The notes under the pieces were generated by a model, which did no database searches, was not told the origin of the DNA, and was given only the letters and a program-made list of their open reading frames with translations. The translations under genes were made by a program, and so were the position numbers. Below, piece by piece: positions 47,061-59,997 of a stretch of 64,000 bases of DNA. Origin of the DNA: Nageia nagi (Eukaryota > Pinophyta). The stretch lies in the NCBI GenBank assembly GCA_050084985.1, contig JBITNC010000001.1, positions 37,200,001 through 37,264,000 of the forward strand. The letters run 5' to 3'. How positions within the stretch are numbered: the stretch's first letter is position 1; the number at the start of each line of letters is the position of its first letter.

Positions 47061-47336
47061 TTGAGGATGAATTTAAGTTATGCATAATTTTACCATCTAT
47101 TGAAGATCTTGCATTAAGCACAATAGATGAGTTGAAGGAGGAATCAATTTTGCTTGAAAGAAAGTAAGGCATATAATGATATATATGGCTTTTTGGCTTG
47201 AAAGGTAATCTTCTAGGAACAAAAAAATGATATGAAAAAAGAAAGGTTGAGGAATTATTTCCTTATCTTAGCTTAGCCTTAGAATTTATGGACAAAATGC
47301 ACTTCCCATTAGAGAGATATAATTTGAAGATCATAT
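47061..47336 (+). pseudogene. C-terminal tail of integrase in element A, possibly chromodomain-like
   Basis: Text such as LPSIEDLALSTIDELKEESI followed by LLERK and, in shifted frames, GLKG and VEELFPYLS is laid out like the tail of plant chromovirus-type integrases. The aromatic residues that define a chromodomain cannot be confirmed. Confidence 0.4.
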
Positions 47337-47690
47337 TGCATATGTGAATTTTACTAGAGGTCTTGATGATGGAATTTGATCTTATGATGATGTTTATTTG
47401 GTGTTATTTGGAATTTTATAGCATTACTATGAGTTACTAGATATGTGTGAAGAATTACTGAGATTTTTTATATGCTATAATGTTTATTATGCTCTTTATC
47501 ATGATCTAGGATTTTATTTATAATATCATCAACTTCATGATACAATGTTTAGTGTTATAGGCTTTTTTAGAGTACATCTCTTTTGCTAATGTCACCAACT
47601 CCATGGTGTGATGTCTAATGTTGAGGCTTTACCAAAGTGTAGTATAGGTAATGCCAAATTGTAGGTGTGTGGTATAGGTGATTCTTATTA
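47337..47690 (+). repeat. Truncated 3' LTR of element A
   Basis: About 350 bp align with the first third of the 5' LTR (18,937-19,380), then similarity stops. The remaining 850 bp or so are missing or too diverged. Confidence 0.7.
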
Positions 47691-50678
47691 TCATACCCAA
47701 AAAGTAACTCTATTAGCAAATAAGATAAGACATATTAAAAGAAATATTTTCTTTATTACTTTTGAATAAACCTCAATTAATACAATGAAAATTATTAGAT
47801 TCATTTTTCCTTACCAAAAGGGATTTTTATGAAATGATTTCTTGTCCTCTAAGGTCATTTGCAAAGTCATTGGAGTCCTGCTTCAATTATTTGATGATTG
47901 ACCCTAGTCATTGGCATCTAATTCTAGTCATTGTTATTTCTATAACAATGTCTACAAGCTCTAAAATTTATCTTTTAGAACCTGCAAAAAAGTTTGAATT
48001 TCTCTTTTTTCACTTGGTACAAATGTTGCTAATCAACTCTATAGTTCAACACCTATGGTTCCTACACACATGTGAATAGAAAAGACATCAAGCATACCTA
48101 TTCATTTTGAAAAATAAATGCAATATTGAAGGTAAAAATAAGCATGTAAAAGAATAAACTAATAAAGTACTCAACTAAGTAAGTTTGGATGGATTTTAGT
48201 AGAGTAACCTTACTTTCAAAATGGGTCCCTTTCTTCAATGTTGAAGGTTTAATTTATAGATTTTGAAAATAGATAACATTTCCATTTTGGAGATAAAAAT
48301 CTAGATAAAAAAGCTTATCTAGCTTTATCAAGGTAGTGACCATAACTTGGGCATATAGGATGGATGATGAGTTATCCATTAGTGATAACTTTTTACCCAA
48401 GTTACCTTAGAAGTTACCATTTTTATTTTGATTTTTTCAATCATATATTCATCAATGTATACATATTGGATGCTAGCATTTGGCCTTGATTCACCAAAAA
48501 AATGAGCTCAAACATTGGCAATTGGAATTTTATAGTAAACTTTATAATAATATTTTAATTTTTTGTTCTTATTTTATCTATTAAAAGAATGGTCATTTTT
48601 GAATGTCTACATTTTACCCTTTTTGAATTATTCACTAATTGGAAGTGAGTGATAATTCAAAAATTTATCTATCAGGTGGTGGGTGCATTCAAGTTTCTTA
48701 ACTTTTACTTTTGACTCTAATCAATGTTTTGGAGTGAATTATTCTGTAGAATAAGAAAAATGTTGATTACTTGAATCATGATTAAGTATATTTTTGATCT
48801 TTTGCATTTGAAATATTTTGAAAATAGTATTGTTGCATTATCAAAGTGAAACTTGTGTGTTATCACTATACTATATGTTGTTTATGGCAGTTGCATGATG
48901 AGCTTCTATGTCATATTTGCATGCTAAAGCTAGCATGTGATAAGGAAGCATACTTTATGAATACAATTGATTTGATTGTTTTGGTATTAGTCCCAAAAGT
49001 GGGTTTATATGATGATTTTGCACAAAACTTCATACAATGTATTCAATCATGTTCAAGTTTTCAAATTTTGGATTACCTTTGAGTGTTAGTTTTTTTAAAT
49101 TTAATGTTAATTGAAATGATAAGTGAGAGGCTTTCTCATTTTATATTTCACATATTTTTAAATTTTTAGTATTTTTTTTAACATTGAATATTTGGGATGC
49201 AAGGTGTAAAATGGTGACTTTCTTAATGTTACCTCACAAACAACCCATGATAAGATGCAAGTAGAGGGTTTTAAATATTTTTGTATGTATTTTTATGTGC
49301 ATATGTTTATATACACACATATTTTTCATATTCCTTTATCTAGATAAAATACTAGGAGGGATTATAGTTTTTTTTATAATTTGATAAAGGTGTTTTGTTC
49401 AAGTTCCCTAAGTAGTATATTCAACACCTAAGTTGAGATTTAAAAGTGGACCCAGTATTTATGAATAAGTCAAACTTGACTGGTTGAATCATGATCAACT
49501 CATGTTCTAATAACATTTGCACTTTATTGTATTTTGAAAAGTATTGTAGTGTATACCAAAATGTTACTCATATCTACCTTTATATTGTATGTTATTTGTG
49601 GAAGGTATGTAACAATGCTTAGCTCATATCCATATGTTGAAGATAATATGAGATAGTCAACTATTTCATGTATACAATTGGTTTGATTTTTGCTATCTTT
49701 CATCCTATTGATGAGGGTACATGATGATCTTATGTAAAAGGTCATATCATGCTTTTTAATCATGTTTTATTTTTTGTAATTTGAATCATTTGTAAGATTC
49801 AGTTTCTTTTTGATATGTATTTTTGATAATTTTAATGAGTAGGAATTTTGTTTATTTTAATTTATGATATATTTTTATTGCATTTTCAAGTATTCATGTT
49901 GAAGCACCTAAAGAGGACTTTTTGAATATTTTTAAAAATAAACACTTGTATACATGCATATTCCAAATCACCTTATCCAACACTCATAACGAGATTCTAG
50001 AGAGAGAGAGTTTTAATATTTTTCCATTTTTTTATTTTTAATTTTTGAAAAGTTTAAAGCCTTGTATGGGTTATATGCATTTAGATCAAGTTATGAACAT
50101 TCCACCATATTTTCCAACATCTGACTTAAAATCATTGGCATCCAAGGTCACAGTCAGATAAAAAGACAAAGTGAGTTTTCATTCTCTCATTTGTCTTTTT
50201 TTGTGTTTTTGAGTTCTTGTTTATTGGCTATGATTTTCCCACCATAGACTATCTACTTAGCTTCCCCATCACTTTTCATGAGTTAGCATACCATCAAGAA
50301 GGAGACAAGCTTTTCGAATGAGGCCAATTAGAGAGGAGATAGGGTTTTAAATCCCCTTTTTATTTTTTTGCTTAATATGTTAATTTTAGGTCTTAATTTA
50401 AAAATTAGAAACTATAGGGGTCATTATTTTTAAATTTAAATTCTTTTTAGTGGTTTAATTTTTTTTTTTTAATTTTATCTTATTTTTGGCATTTTTGACC
50501 CCTTTTGGATGACTTAGTAGGATAGAAGGGTTTCAAGGTCATTGACATCCATCTAGAGGATGTCAATAACTCTACTACTTGGCCATTCTATTATTGACAT
50601 TTAAACCTTAAATCATAATTATTTTTTTCTTAATTAAGTTTGGACTTAATTAATTTATCCTTATCCTAGATTCAAGCT
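47691..50678. other. No gene seen; contains a diverged 0.7-kb duplication
   Basis: The parts around 48,730-49,350 and 49,430-50,000 share ordered words (TGAATCATGATTAA/TGAATCATGATCAA, ATATTGTATGTT..TTTGTGG, ATACAATTG.TTTGATT and CAATCATGTTC/TTAATCATGTT), suggesting an old tandem duplication. No frame stands out. Confidence 0.4.
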
Positions 50679-52598
50679 ATGTTCAACCCTAGGGATCATT
50701 ATCCTATGATTCTTCAAGAGGGTCATCCATTCCTTACTATTAGGGACCACACATTTCTTTAGAGTGTGGGATTTGGAGCTGTACCCTATATGGGTCATAT
50801 TCACTAAGAGTACCCTCTCATGGTGGTTTGTTTTGAGATGTGGAACTCCACCACTTCTACTTTCCATCTCTTAATAGGGGAGATGACCATCACAATGGAG
50901 GAGATCCATCATCTTTATCAATTACCCATTAGTGTCTAAAGGATTTAACACATCATTAATAGAAAGGATATTCAATTGAATATTTCTTACCTATATGGAG
51001 CTGATAGGGTAGATGTGATTATATCTAAAATTATCTCAAGTGAGATCAGGTATCTATAGTATTGGCATAAGGATCAACATGAGAGCATTAGATTCTCATT
51101 TTTGATGGGGTTAATCCAATGTTATGCTTTTCCTAACACAAGTAGTGGCAAATTTCCCTAATCATTGCTTGTTGTTATGGCAAACATGATACAACATGGT
51201 ACTACTTTTCCTTGGGCTCCAACATTATTAGCATAGTGTTATAGGGAGTTGTTCTTCTATTCATAGGATAAAAGGACCTCATTATCAGTGATTATTACTT
51301 TATAGGCATGGGATTACAAGCATATTATCATTGCACACCCTCATGGACTTCTTATTCCTAGTTTCCCTAGTCATGTAGAGTATCCAAAAGGCATTATAAG
51401 ATTGAGGGAGGATTTCTATATATGCCCTACTAATGGAGTTTGCAAACATGTGCATTTTTATTAGGATATGCTTAGTTATCTAGTGCCTAATCATGTCAAT
51501 TTTCATCCCTATCACCTATATCTTGTATGAGATGAGTTCAAGTCTAAGCTTGTAGCAACTAAATAGGCCAAAGTTCTCATTGGTCAATGTATAAATTTCT
51601 TATAGTATTTTTTAGTTTGAGTGCATTAGGAGATAGTTTGGGCTCATGCAAGATATTCCTCCAAAGGCTATGAGATATTAGAGGGAGGGTACCCTTCCCA
51701 TATAGGGTATTCAACCCTTAGTCTATACTAAGCCTAATCCTAAGAGGGATGAGGATGTTGAGGAGTTAGATGTAGATGATGTAGGAGTGATGGAGGTTTT
51801 TTCTACCTAGTGGTATGTTGATATGGAGGAGGGTGACCAGGGTCATTGATTTCGATAGTGTGTAGAGGATCTAGGTGTAGGTACTAGCATAGAGGAGAAT
51901 GATATTGAGATGGATCTTACAAAGGATGTACCAATAATGGAGACTTAGGATGAGGTAGAGGTTGGTGTAGGTGAGGATTCTCTAGAGGAGGATGCATGAT
52001 TCTCTCAAATTCATAGCTATGATTTGTTACTTGGTGAGATTGATAAGCTCAAGTTTTTAATTAGGTAGTCATGATCATTGCTTGATTAGTCTCATCAAAA
52101 TAATGAGTTTTGCATACTCAACTCTAGTTGTTTAGGCACACATATGAGTATAAGATCAATTATAGAGCATATTAAGAGAGGTATAAGAAGGAGAGAGATA
52201 TGGCATAGGCCATGATCCAATCTCTATAGTAGTAGGCTAGCAAAGATGGGGTTGCATAAAGTGTGGAGAGACACTCCTCTACTTTTGTTAGAGATATATG
52301 CAACTAGAGAGATTAATACCATGGTGTGTTTAGCATATGGTTAGTGGGTGTTCTAGCATATTCATCTAATTTGAAGTATCCTATTCCTAATCTAGGTTAT
52401 ATTCCTTTGGACATTCATATACTTCCAATTTCTATAGATAGTGAGGTACATGATGGTATTAGTGCATCGAGAGGTAGAGGTAGGATTGCAGTTGCTCCTA
52501 GTAGGAGTTTTACTGCTACTTCTTCTCACTATAAACATAGACCATCAGAGCTTCAAGTAGGAGGGAAAGAGAGGAGTATTTGTATCCCTTCAGTGTAG
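50679..52598 (+). pseudogene. Plant mobile domain (PMD) protein relic
   Basis: From ATG at 50,679 a frame of about 640 codons can be followed with many stops and at least two frame changes. Near 50,838 it reads WNSTTSTFHLLIGEMTITME and then EIHHLYQLPIS, the typical start of a plant mobile domain. Near 51,150-51,300 come MIQHGTTFPWAPTLLA, then CYRELFFYS and AWDYKHIIIAHPHG, the typical middle. An acidic stretch (51,745-52,000) and a C-terminal open part (52,326-52,598) with a SRGRGRIAV basic motif follow. PMD proteins are plant proteins, often carried by or derived from transposons, some acting in gene silencing. Whether this was a host gene or transposon cargo is not clear. Confidence 0.7.
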
Positions 52599-52840
52599 AG
52601 AGGCTAGGAGGTAGGTGAGATTAGCAGTCAAGGAGGTGGCAAGGATAGTGAGTATGAGTATGCTCCCAAGGATTGAGTATTTAGTCCATTTTTGTTATGT
52701 TGTTTTGATGTTAGATCATGATATCATGTTATATATTTATATTTTTTGATGGTGGTACATTATATTCATTTTTTGATCATGATGATCATGATTGATTTTA
52801 TTATTTAGGTGATATGGATAGCTAGCTAATGGAATTTATG

Positions 52841-52842
<2 letters not shown>

Positions 52843-52917
<75 letters not shown>

Positions 52918-52925
52918 GTATGTAT
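52843..52925. repeat. (TA)n and (GTAT)n microsatellite
   Basis: 63 bp of perfect TA followed by five GTAT units. Confidence 0.97.
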
Positions 52926-53349
52926 TATGGTTATGATGATGTTTTAACGAGTTGTTATTTTGATGTTATAATGTTATTTTAATGGATGATGGAATTAGGA
53001 TCATGGTTAATTTTAATGTTATATTGCATATTGATGAAATTATAATATTGGTTTACATTATGTTTTTGATAATAAGGGTAAATCATATTATCAAAATGTA
53101 GGGTTTTAATTTGGGTCCCAGAAATTGATCACAAAATTGGTTCTATGTCTAGAAATCGCTACCCACCTATACTTGGTGGTAGCCAAAATGATACTGAGCA
53201 CTATCTGAAATGTAGCCAAGACTTGGCTAGATTACATGCCAAACTATTATCAAACTACTATAGACTATAACATTAGTACTATACTATGGGACTATTTTGT
53301 GTAGATCTTCTTCATCCCTTTCTTCCTAGGGGCCATTTTCTTTTGTATA
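52926..53349. other. No gene seen
   Basis: AT-rich and stop-rich DNA between the microsatellite and the minus-strand relic at 53.35 kb. Confidence 0.5.
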
Positions 53350-54310
53350 TTCTTTATTTTTTTTTTTGGTGTAGACCTTGAATTGAAGAATAGAGGAATT
53401 TGATTTAGCTATAGGCTAATCTATTGGAACCTAGACAATGGGGTTGATGTTTAAGGGATTAGGAGCTTTCTCCTCCTTTTTTTGATCTATGAATCTTATC
53501 ACCAACCCTCTTCTTAGGTAAGACATCCTCATTCTTTGGATGGGTTTCACCTGCAATCTTATTGGGCTTAGGTTGATCCTAAATAGGATTTGAGGTGTCT
53601 TGAGGAAATCTTCCAAGATGAGTTGCTTGAGACCAAATAATGAGTATAATTACATCTTTACTTTTATATGATCCATTTCTATTATTGGAGACTTCATATC
53701 ATTAGTATTATCTTTCATCTTCACTTTAACATTAAGTTTTCACCTTTTCATCCTCCATAAACATTATTTATTCACTCATCAAATTACCTTTTTGACTAAA
53801 TTTAGGAATAGAAGAATTAGGTTTTAGGATCACCTAGGTAGTCTACTTAGGTGACTCCATCGATCTTTTAGGGTTGCTTAAAGTTGGACCTGAGGTCCTG
53901 ATCCCTATTGAAGAAGACGGATGCTTAATGTTCTCCTCAAGCTAAGCTGATGCTAAGGGAGGCTCGTTAAAATGGTCTTCATCATAAATATAAACAATAT
54001 TAAGCCCCTTAAATCTTATTTTCTCCTTCTTACCATTATATTTTTAGGACTTAGTTATCATTCTATAGTTACTCTGAGGGGTTGGTGTAGAATTCTTCTT
54101 CAGGGAAACTCTAAATTTTCTAGGTGGTTTGGTTCTTTCTGAAATGATAGAGTAAAATAATATTTGGGTTGAAAATAATTATATAACTACCATCCAACAT
54201 AAAATATTTAGTTATCCATTTTATAACATGGTTCCAAGGTTCTAGGAGGATTTCTTGGTCAATTTTGGTCCATTTCTTAATGATGGATTCTCTAGGAGAA
54301 GTTTACATTA
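53350..54310 (-). pseudogene. Degenerate ORF relic, unrecognised
   Basis: Minus-strand text includes a stretch at its start (about 54,300-54,150) reading WTKIDQEILLEPWNHVIKWI and TKYFMLDG. The only sizeable open part (53,616-53,431) is basic (RRGLVIRFIDQKKEEKAPNP). Stops are very frequent. It resembles transposon-borne hypothetical proteins but cannot be placed. Confidence 0.3.
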
Positions 54311-54676
54311 TGTTGCATGATAATATATTTTAATATTTTGATGGATGAATGGTTCCTATGCAATTTTAATTATAATCATCGATAATGTAATGTTAGAAAT
54401 TTAATTTGTTATTTATTTTATCATTGCTTTTATAATGACCTAGTTATGATTTAGGATAGTATTTTATTTATAATAGTACAAAATTAGATATCATCATCTT
54501 ACATTCTTGGCTTTTTATACACATGGTTTTGAACCTAAATAGTAGGATAATATATATGTATGAAATGGTATGAAAGTATGAATGTATGGCACTATGAATG
54601 TATGCTTATGGATAAATGAATATGAATGAATGGTGTAAGTATTTAAATATCAAACATAACATCCTAATTAACTTAT
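54311..54676. other. No gene seen
   Basis: AT-rich flank of element C with short ATGAATGTATG-type repeats near 54,570-54,640. The last five bases (CTTAT) would be one copy of the C target duplication; the other lies beyond the window. Confidence 0.5.
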
Positions 54677-55395
54677 TGTTGATGGAAATTATGTAATGTA
54701 TATGCCTTTGGACAATTTCCACCAAAGTATATCATGAACAGGCTAATGCAATAATCTGATCTTTGAAGTAGGCTAGTTTCTTATCTATTAGGCATATATT
54801 AAAATAACAAGTAACATGAAAGAAACAAAAGAGGTAGAGTGTGAGAAATAAAGAAAGAAGGATAGGGAGCAAGAGAAAAAGCAAGGGCAAATCACTAGCT
54901 CAATGTAGGCTTTCACAGAATGTGAAACCTTGGTAAGAATCTAGTGTAGCAACCATAGTACAAGCTTTCATTCTCTAAATTATTATTTAGCTTACTCTAC
55001 CATATAAGTAATCAAAATTATACCAACAACTCATTGTTATCATTAAGGAAATATCCATTACTTACCACAATACAACCATATTATGAATGATGATAAGTGC
55101 TAGATAAGAAGGTCAAGATGGCATTATATTACTGATAGAACAAAAGATCTCTGAAAATAAATACAAGGGGAAATACTAGGGATTCTAACCATTTTTCTTT
55201 GTCTTAAACTATACTTATACTAAGTTCAAGTAGTTATAGAATGATTGAAACAAAATAGTTACAAAATGGCCCAAAGATTTTGGCCTTCTTTTAATAAATA
55301 GCTAACTACCTCTACCACATGGCATTTTATTTCTAAAAATTGAAACACCTAGAATTGTAACAACCTCTAAATTATGATGAGCATGTTTCTCAATT

Positions 55396-55604
55396 GTTAT
55401 TTGAACTTGTATTATATTTTTGGATGTTATTTGAACTTGTATTACATTTTGGGTGTTATTTGAACCTATATTACATTTCTAGGTGTTATTTGAACCTATA
55501 TTATATTTTTGGGTGTTATTTGAACTTGTATTACATTTTTGGGTGTTATTTGAACTTGTATTACATTTTTAGGTGTTATTTGAAATTGTATTCTATTTTT
55601 GAAA
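55396..55604. repeat. 30-bp tandem repeat, 7 copies, in the C LTR
   Basis: Units starting GTTATTTGAAC at 55,396, 55,426, 55,455, 55,485, 55,515, 55,545 and 55,575. A 30-bp unit keeps a frame open, so the repetitive peptide reading here is an artefact. Confidence 0.93.
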
Positions 55605-55899
55605 GATTATTTTATTGATTATGATGATTCTAAAGTCTTTCTAACTTTTAGTGATTATTCGAAAAATTTCTCAATTTTTGGCTCACATTTTGGAGTCTTT
55701 TGGTGAAATTTTTCTTAGGTAGAGATTTCTTTTATTACATCTAACATCATCAATATTTGCACTTTGGTCTTAAAGGCTTTTATTTTCTATTAATGTCACT
55801 TTATTCTTATGCCTTTGTAAAGTAAAGCAAGTAACCTTGAGGGATTTTAGTTTTGCTTGTGATGTCATCCTCCTTCGGATCCATTCTTTTGGCCAAAGT

Positions 55900-56300
55900 G
55901 GGATTCACTTTACTTTGCTAATGTCATCTCCCTTTCATGCCTCAAAACACATAACTTAGATATCATAGAAACTTTTAGCATTACCCGCTGACATCACTAC
56001 TTCTAGATTCTAGTTTTAGATGAAAATAATGCTTGCCTATACTCTAGTGATATCACATCTGGAGATTGCTATACTTAATGCATTTTCTCATCAAAATTAT
56101 CTAGTTTTACTTTGATAACATCATCTCCCTTTCATGCCCTAGAACACATAACTTAGCTATTGTAGAAACTTTTAGCATTACCTACTGACATCACTACTTT
56201 CAAAGTTCAATTTTATACCAAAATAATACTCACCTATACTTTGTTGACATCACACTTAGAGATTACTATACTCAGTGCATTTTCTCATCAAAATTGTCTA
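55900..56300. repeat. About 197-bp tandem duplication in the C LTR
   Basis: CATCTCCCTTTCATGCC occurs at about 55,925 and 56,122, each followed by ACATAACTTAG, CTTTTAGCATTACC and GACATCACTACTT in the same order. Confidence 0.8.
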
Positions 56301-56449
56301 AAATTTATAGAATAGTTAAGAGTTTGCTAAAACATATTTTTTTTATAAATAAGAATAATAAATGCTAGGAAGCCACTAGAGTGTTGGGCTATGTATGCAT
56401 ATAAATTTTGGTGATATCTAGAGGAAAATTTTGCCTTTTATACAAGAAA

Positions 56450-59400
56450 TTTTGAACCTAGCACAAAACTTTGAAAAAGGAAAGGAACCAAGCTTCCATT
56501 TTGTGAACTTAGGAATTGCTAAACTTTTCCCCAATTTACATGCATTAGAGAGAAGTCCTTTAACCTTGAATGAGCTAAGGATATAGTATTCAAAATTTTG
56601 TAGGACACTTGCCCATGTTTCTACAACAATTAATATAACCTAACCCCAACCTTTGCCCAAAAATCAAAGAGTTTTAACAAATTTACCTCATCAAATGAAG
56701 ATAGTAATACCTCCACATCATCAGTTTTCTTACTAATTTTTTAAATATTTTTTGAAAATTATGATTTTGGGACTAGTGAATCATCAATTTTCCACAAATT
56801 TGGAACTCCTAATGTAGTTAATTTTTGCAACTCTAACTTTAGAGTCTTTATTCCTTGGAATTAATTCAACACACTATTTTTGATCTCTTAACAAACCCAC
56901 TTTCCCCGCATTGGGTAATTTATTACCACCATAAGTTCAACTCGATCCCTAATATTTAGGGCCTATAAACTTTCATTTGAAATTTCATTTAATTTCTTAT
57001 TTATTATCTTGGCTTACTCTAATATAAGGTAAAGAATATTCTCACTCTTGCTGAGATCTACTTCAAGATTCTTCAATTCTAGTAAACACACTTCAACATG
57101 TCTCTGAGATGCATTAGGTCCTTGATTTCTTGGGATGTCTATTTCCAAAATTTCTCCTTTACAATTAACAAGAAACTCTTATCTATTTTGTACTTGTTCA
57201 TACTTTGTTGCAATTGAGCTATGTTAGCATTCAGACTACCAATGATTGAGTCTCTTGATGTAATTTTTGCTACTTTTGTGGCTATTTCTATGTCCTTTTC
57301 AGTAATAAAGGCATCATTTTTGCTCATGCTATCAATAGTAAGAGTAGTAGCTAAACTTTTCCTTAAAATAGCTATATTATTATCAACAACTTTCAATTGA
57401 CATTTTGAGCATCCAGCTACTTCTTCATTACTTCATGAGCCTTTTGAAGCTTGTTATACTTAACCTCCAACTTAGTGAACTCTAATATATTTAGGTCCAT
57501 GGTAATTTGTAGCAACTCATTTTTTTCACTTTGGGGAATGCTTCTCATATCTATCTTCACCTAGGTGTTCATGGAGAATAAGTCACTCTAGCCATCCTAT
57601 GGATCCTAAGTTATAGCCATTTCTAGCACTTTATTCTTTACATCCATATAATTCTGGAGCCTTACTAAATTATTCAATGCTAAAATTTTCTTTTATTGCT
57701 TCTACATCCATTCTCCTTAATTACTCTTCATTTATTGGTATTTTGCATAATTCCATCAATGAACACCTACTACCAGATATAGTAATGAATGGAGAATCAA
57801 CACTCAAATCCTAGGAAGAGGAGGCCATAACTTATTTTGTCAATGTTGCAAGACTAGCCTAGCTAGGGCTTGGAACACTATTGCTATTAAGATTCACTAT
57901 GGAAAATACTAGGATTAGTGGTAGTGATGATGGTGGGGCAATGATGGTATGGTGATGGCACTAGTGAGAGAAGTAATAAGAGAAATTGATGTGAAGGGGG
58001 TAGGATTATGCCATTGGAAAGGTGGTAGTAATATTGGAATTGGTTGAGTGGTAGGTGTTGAATAATTTTTCACAATTATAGAAAGGGGGGCTTGAGTGAA
58101 AATGGGTGAGACAACTTGAATGGAAGCTGGTATGATAGGATTTGATGAGGAAGTATCAAAAGTAGGAGGAGAAATAGAAAGTGTACCTATTGGAGTAGGG
58201 GTATTCTTCTTCTTCTTAAGTGAAAGGGAGGCATTTTGAGCTTTTCTCTTTGCCATATACACTCTCACTTTTTTGATGTCCCATGTATGGCTTCCAAGGT
58301 AGCTTATCTAACCTCTTCTTTAGCTTATTCCTCTTGGTTGATTCCTCAAGTTTTTGATTAATCTTATTCTTCTTCTTCATCATTACTTCTAAGATAATAT
58401 TTAATAGGAAATTTGAAGGGTGTTCCATTCTCCACATATCCCCAAAAACATCATTGAGGTCAAACTCAAGGGGGGTGAATTTATTCCCAAATTCAATCCA
58501 ATGTTGATTAAATGCATCAATTTTCTCCTTGCTCCACTTAAGCCCTCTCAATGTAGCCAAAGAATTTTTAGAAATTGAATTAGTATTTAGATTAAAAATT
58601 GGCCTTTTCTCATAGAAACTCATCCAAGTGGTAAAAAATATTTAGTAATCAAAGACACGGGCATTGCTTTATCCTTTTCATTTGGGTTTCTCCACTTGTC
58701 TAGCTTTGGTTTGGCTTCTGCTTTAAAGCTATGAGGGTTGGGCTGATTTTTCAATTTTTTACCAAATACATATTTCAAATAATATAGTTGATTATTAATT
58801 AATCTTTTTTAAATTCAACTTGAGTAGCTTCTCCTTTAGTCAATCACCTCCTCCTCTACTTTGGAGTATCAAGTCATGCACCTTGTGAAGCAAAGCATAG
58901 ATCAATCTCTTCTTTACCATAGCTCCATATTTTGCATCTACATAATCTATTTGCCTACCATACTCCATACTAAAGACCCAATTAGTGGCATGTATAGGTA
59001 ATAATAAAAAGGCCATAAAAAAACCTTAAAGTCTAATAAATGTCCCTTCCTCCATGAAGAACCAATCTCTAGTCTCACCTTGAGGTAGCTAAAGATACAA
59101 TTTTGATGCATCTGATAGTCTTGAAATTTTTGGAGAAAACAAACTCATGGATGGAACTTAAAATTTTTTCACAAAGCTATAGTAATCAAATAATGATCTT
59201 ACTTCTTTAGTCCATTTATCCACAGATGTAAGAGACCCATTTCCCTCATGTTTAACTAAGGTCAATCTTTTCAAGAATCCCAAATTTTGATGAATTACCA
59301 ACCAAATAATATAAGATGCATATGAAAAGTGAGATACTTGAATAATTTCTTCTAAATAATCAAAAATCCTATTTGAAATAGTGATAACCCAATCATAAAT

Positions 59401-59997
59401 GGTGGGAGTATTCATGTGAGAGATTTGGTAGGCTATGGTAAGCTTTGTCGATGAGATATATTTATTCAAGTTTTCCCTTGTTGGTACTAACAACATAGAC
59501 AACAACAATTGCAGGTGCAAGGACAAACTAGATAACAACACTTAAAAATTAGGTACCTCTAAAAAATTCATAGCACCATCCACATTCTTATTGATCTAAG
59601 ATAGGATGTTCATCCTCATATTTGAGCTTGGTATTATGTCCCAATTTATTAAGATAGGGGGAGAAAGTAGGTTAGGTGGATTAAAAGCATTTGCTATAGA
59701 TGTAGGGTCTAGGCTAAGAACCACCTTCCCCTGCAAGTTTCTTAAAACCCTCATTGTTGGATCAAACACCCCTTTGATTTACTCTATTAACTCTGGGATT
59801 GGGAAACATCTATGGGGAATAAAATACATAAGCCCTAACCCCATTATTGAGTGAGAAATATGATTAAATCCAAAAACAAGACACTTACCTTCTACAGTGC
59901 CCTTTGGATTCTTATTCTGAGCTATTATATTTGTGTCCTATAGCAACTTTAATGAATCAACAATCTTCTTTACAACCTTTCCTAGAGTTGGCACCAT
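56450..59997 (-). pseudogene. Post-integrase ORF of element C
   Basis: Collinear with the extra frame of element B and of the same length (about 1,170 codons from an ATG at 59,997). Shared landmarks: an early stop in the same place as in B (before DTK/DTN), NKNPKG near the start, a DAKYGAMVKKRLIYAL block, MSFYEKRPIFNLNT, a basic region, a Pro/Ser/Thr-rich region (58,268-57,915), a coiled-coil region (about 57,540-57,139), and a closing KILNTISLAHSRLKDF block. Longest open parts are 59,541-59,158, 58,623-58,216, 58,268-57,915 and 57,396-57,139. Function unknown. Confidence 0.7.

Larger units (their letters stand above)
18937..47690 (+). mobile_element. Gypsy element A, nested-into and decayed
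   Basis: A plus-strand Ty3/gypsy element. It has a 5' LTR (to about 20,153), PBS, gag, protease, RT, RNase H and the start of integrase up to 23,243. Integrase resumes at about 46,127 and is followed by a truncated 3' LTR (47,337 to about 47,690). The 22.9 kb between is inserted DNA (D with B inside). Without the insertion the remainder is about 5.9 kb. Every domain carries stops and frameshifts. The integrase wording resembles the chromovirus-type gypsy elements common in plants, and a diverged chromodomain-like tail may follow. Confidence 0.85.
54677..56404 (-). repeat. 3' LTR of element C
   Basis: Begins TGTTGATGGAAATTATG, matching the start of the B LTR, and shares the AATCACTAG...GGCTTTCACAG...GTGAAACCTTGGT block. 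It is about 300 bp longer than the B LTR. It carries its own arrays (30-bp units at 55,396-55,604 and a roughly 197-bp duplication at about 55,900-56,300) where B has the 260-bp array. The inner end is placed near 56,404 by comparison with B. Confidence 0.8.

Noticed and set aside
55394-55618. Open frame with a repeating 10-residue YLNLYYIFGC-like peptide
   Set aside because: A 30-bp tandem repeat in the C LTR keeps the frame open; it lies in an LTR and has no domain.
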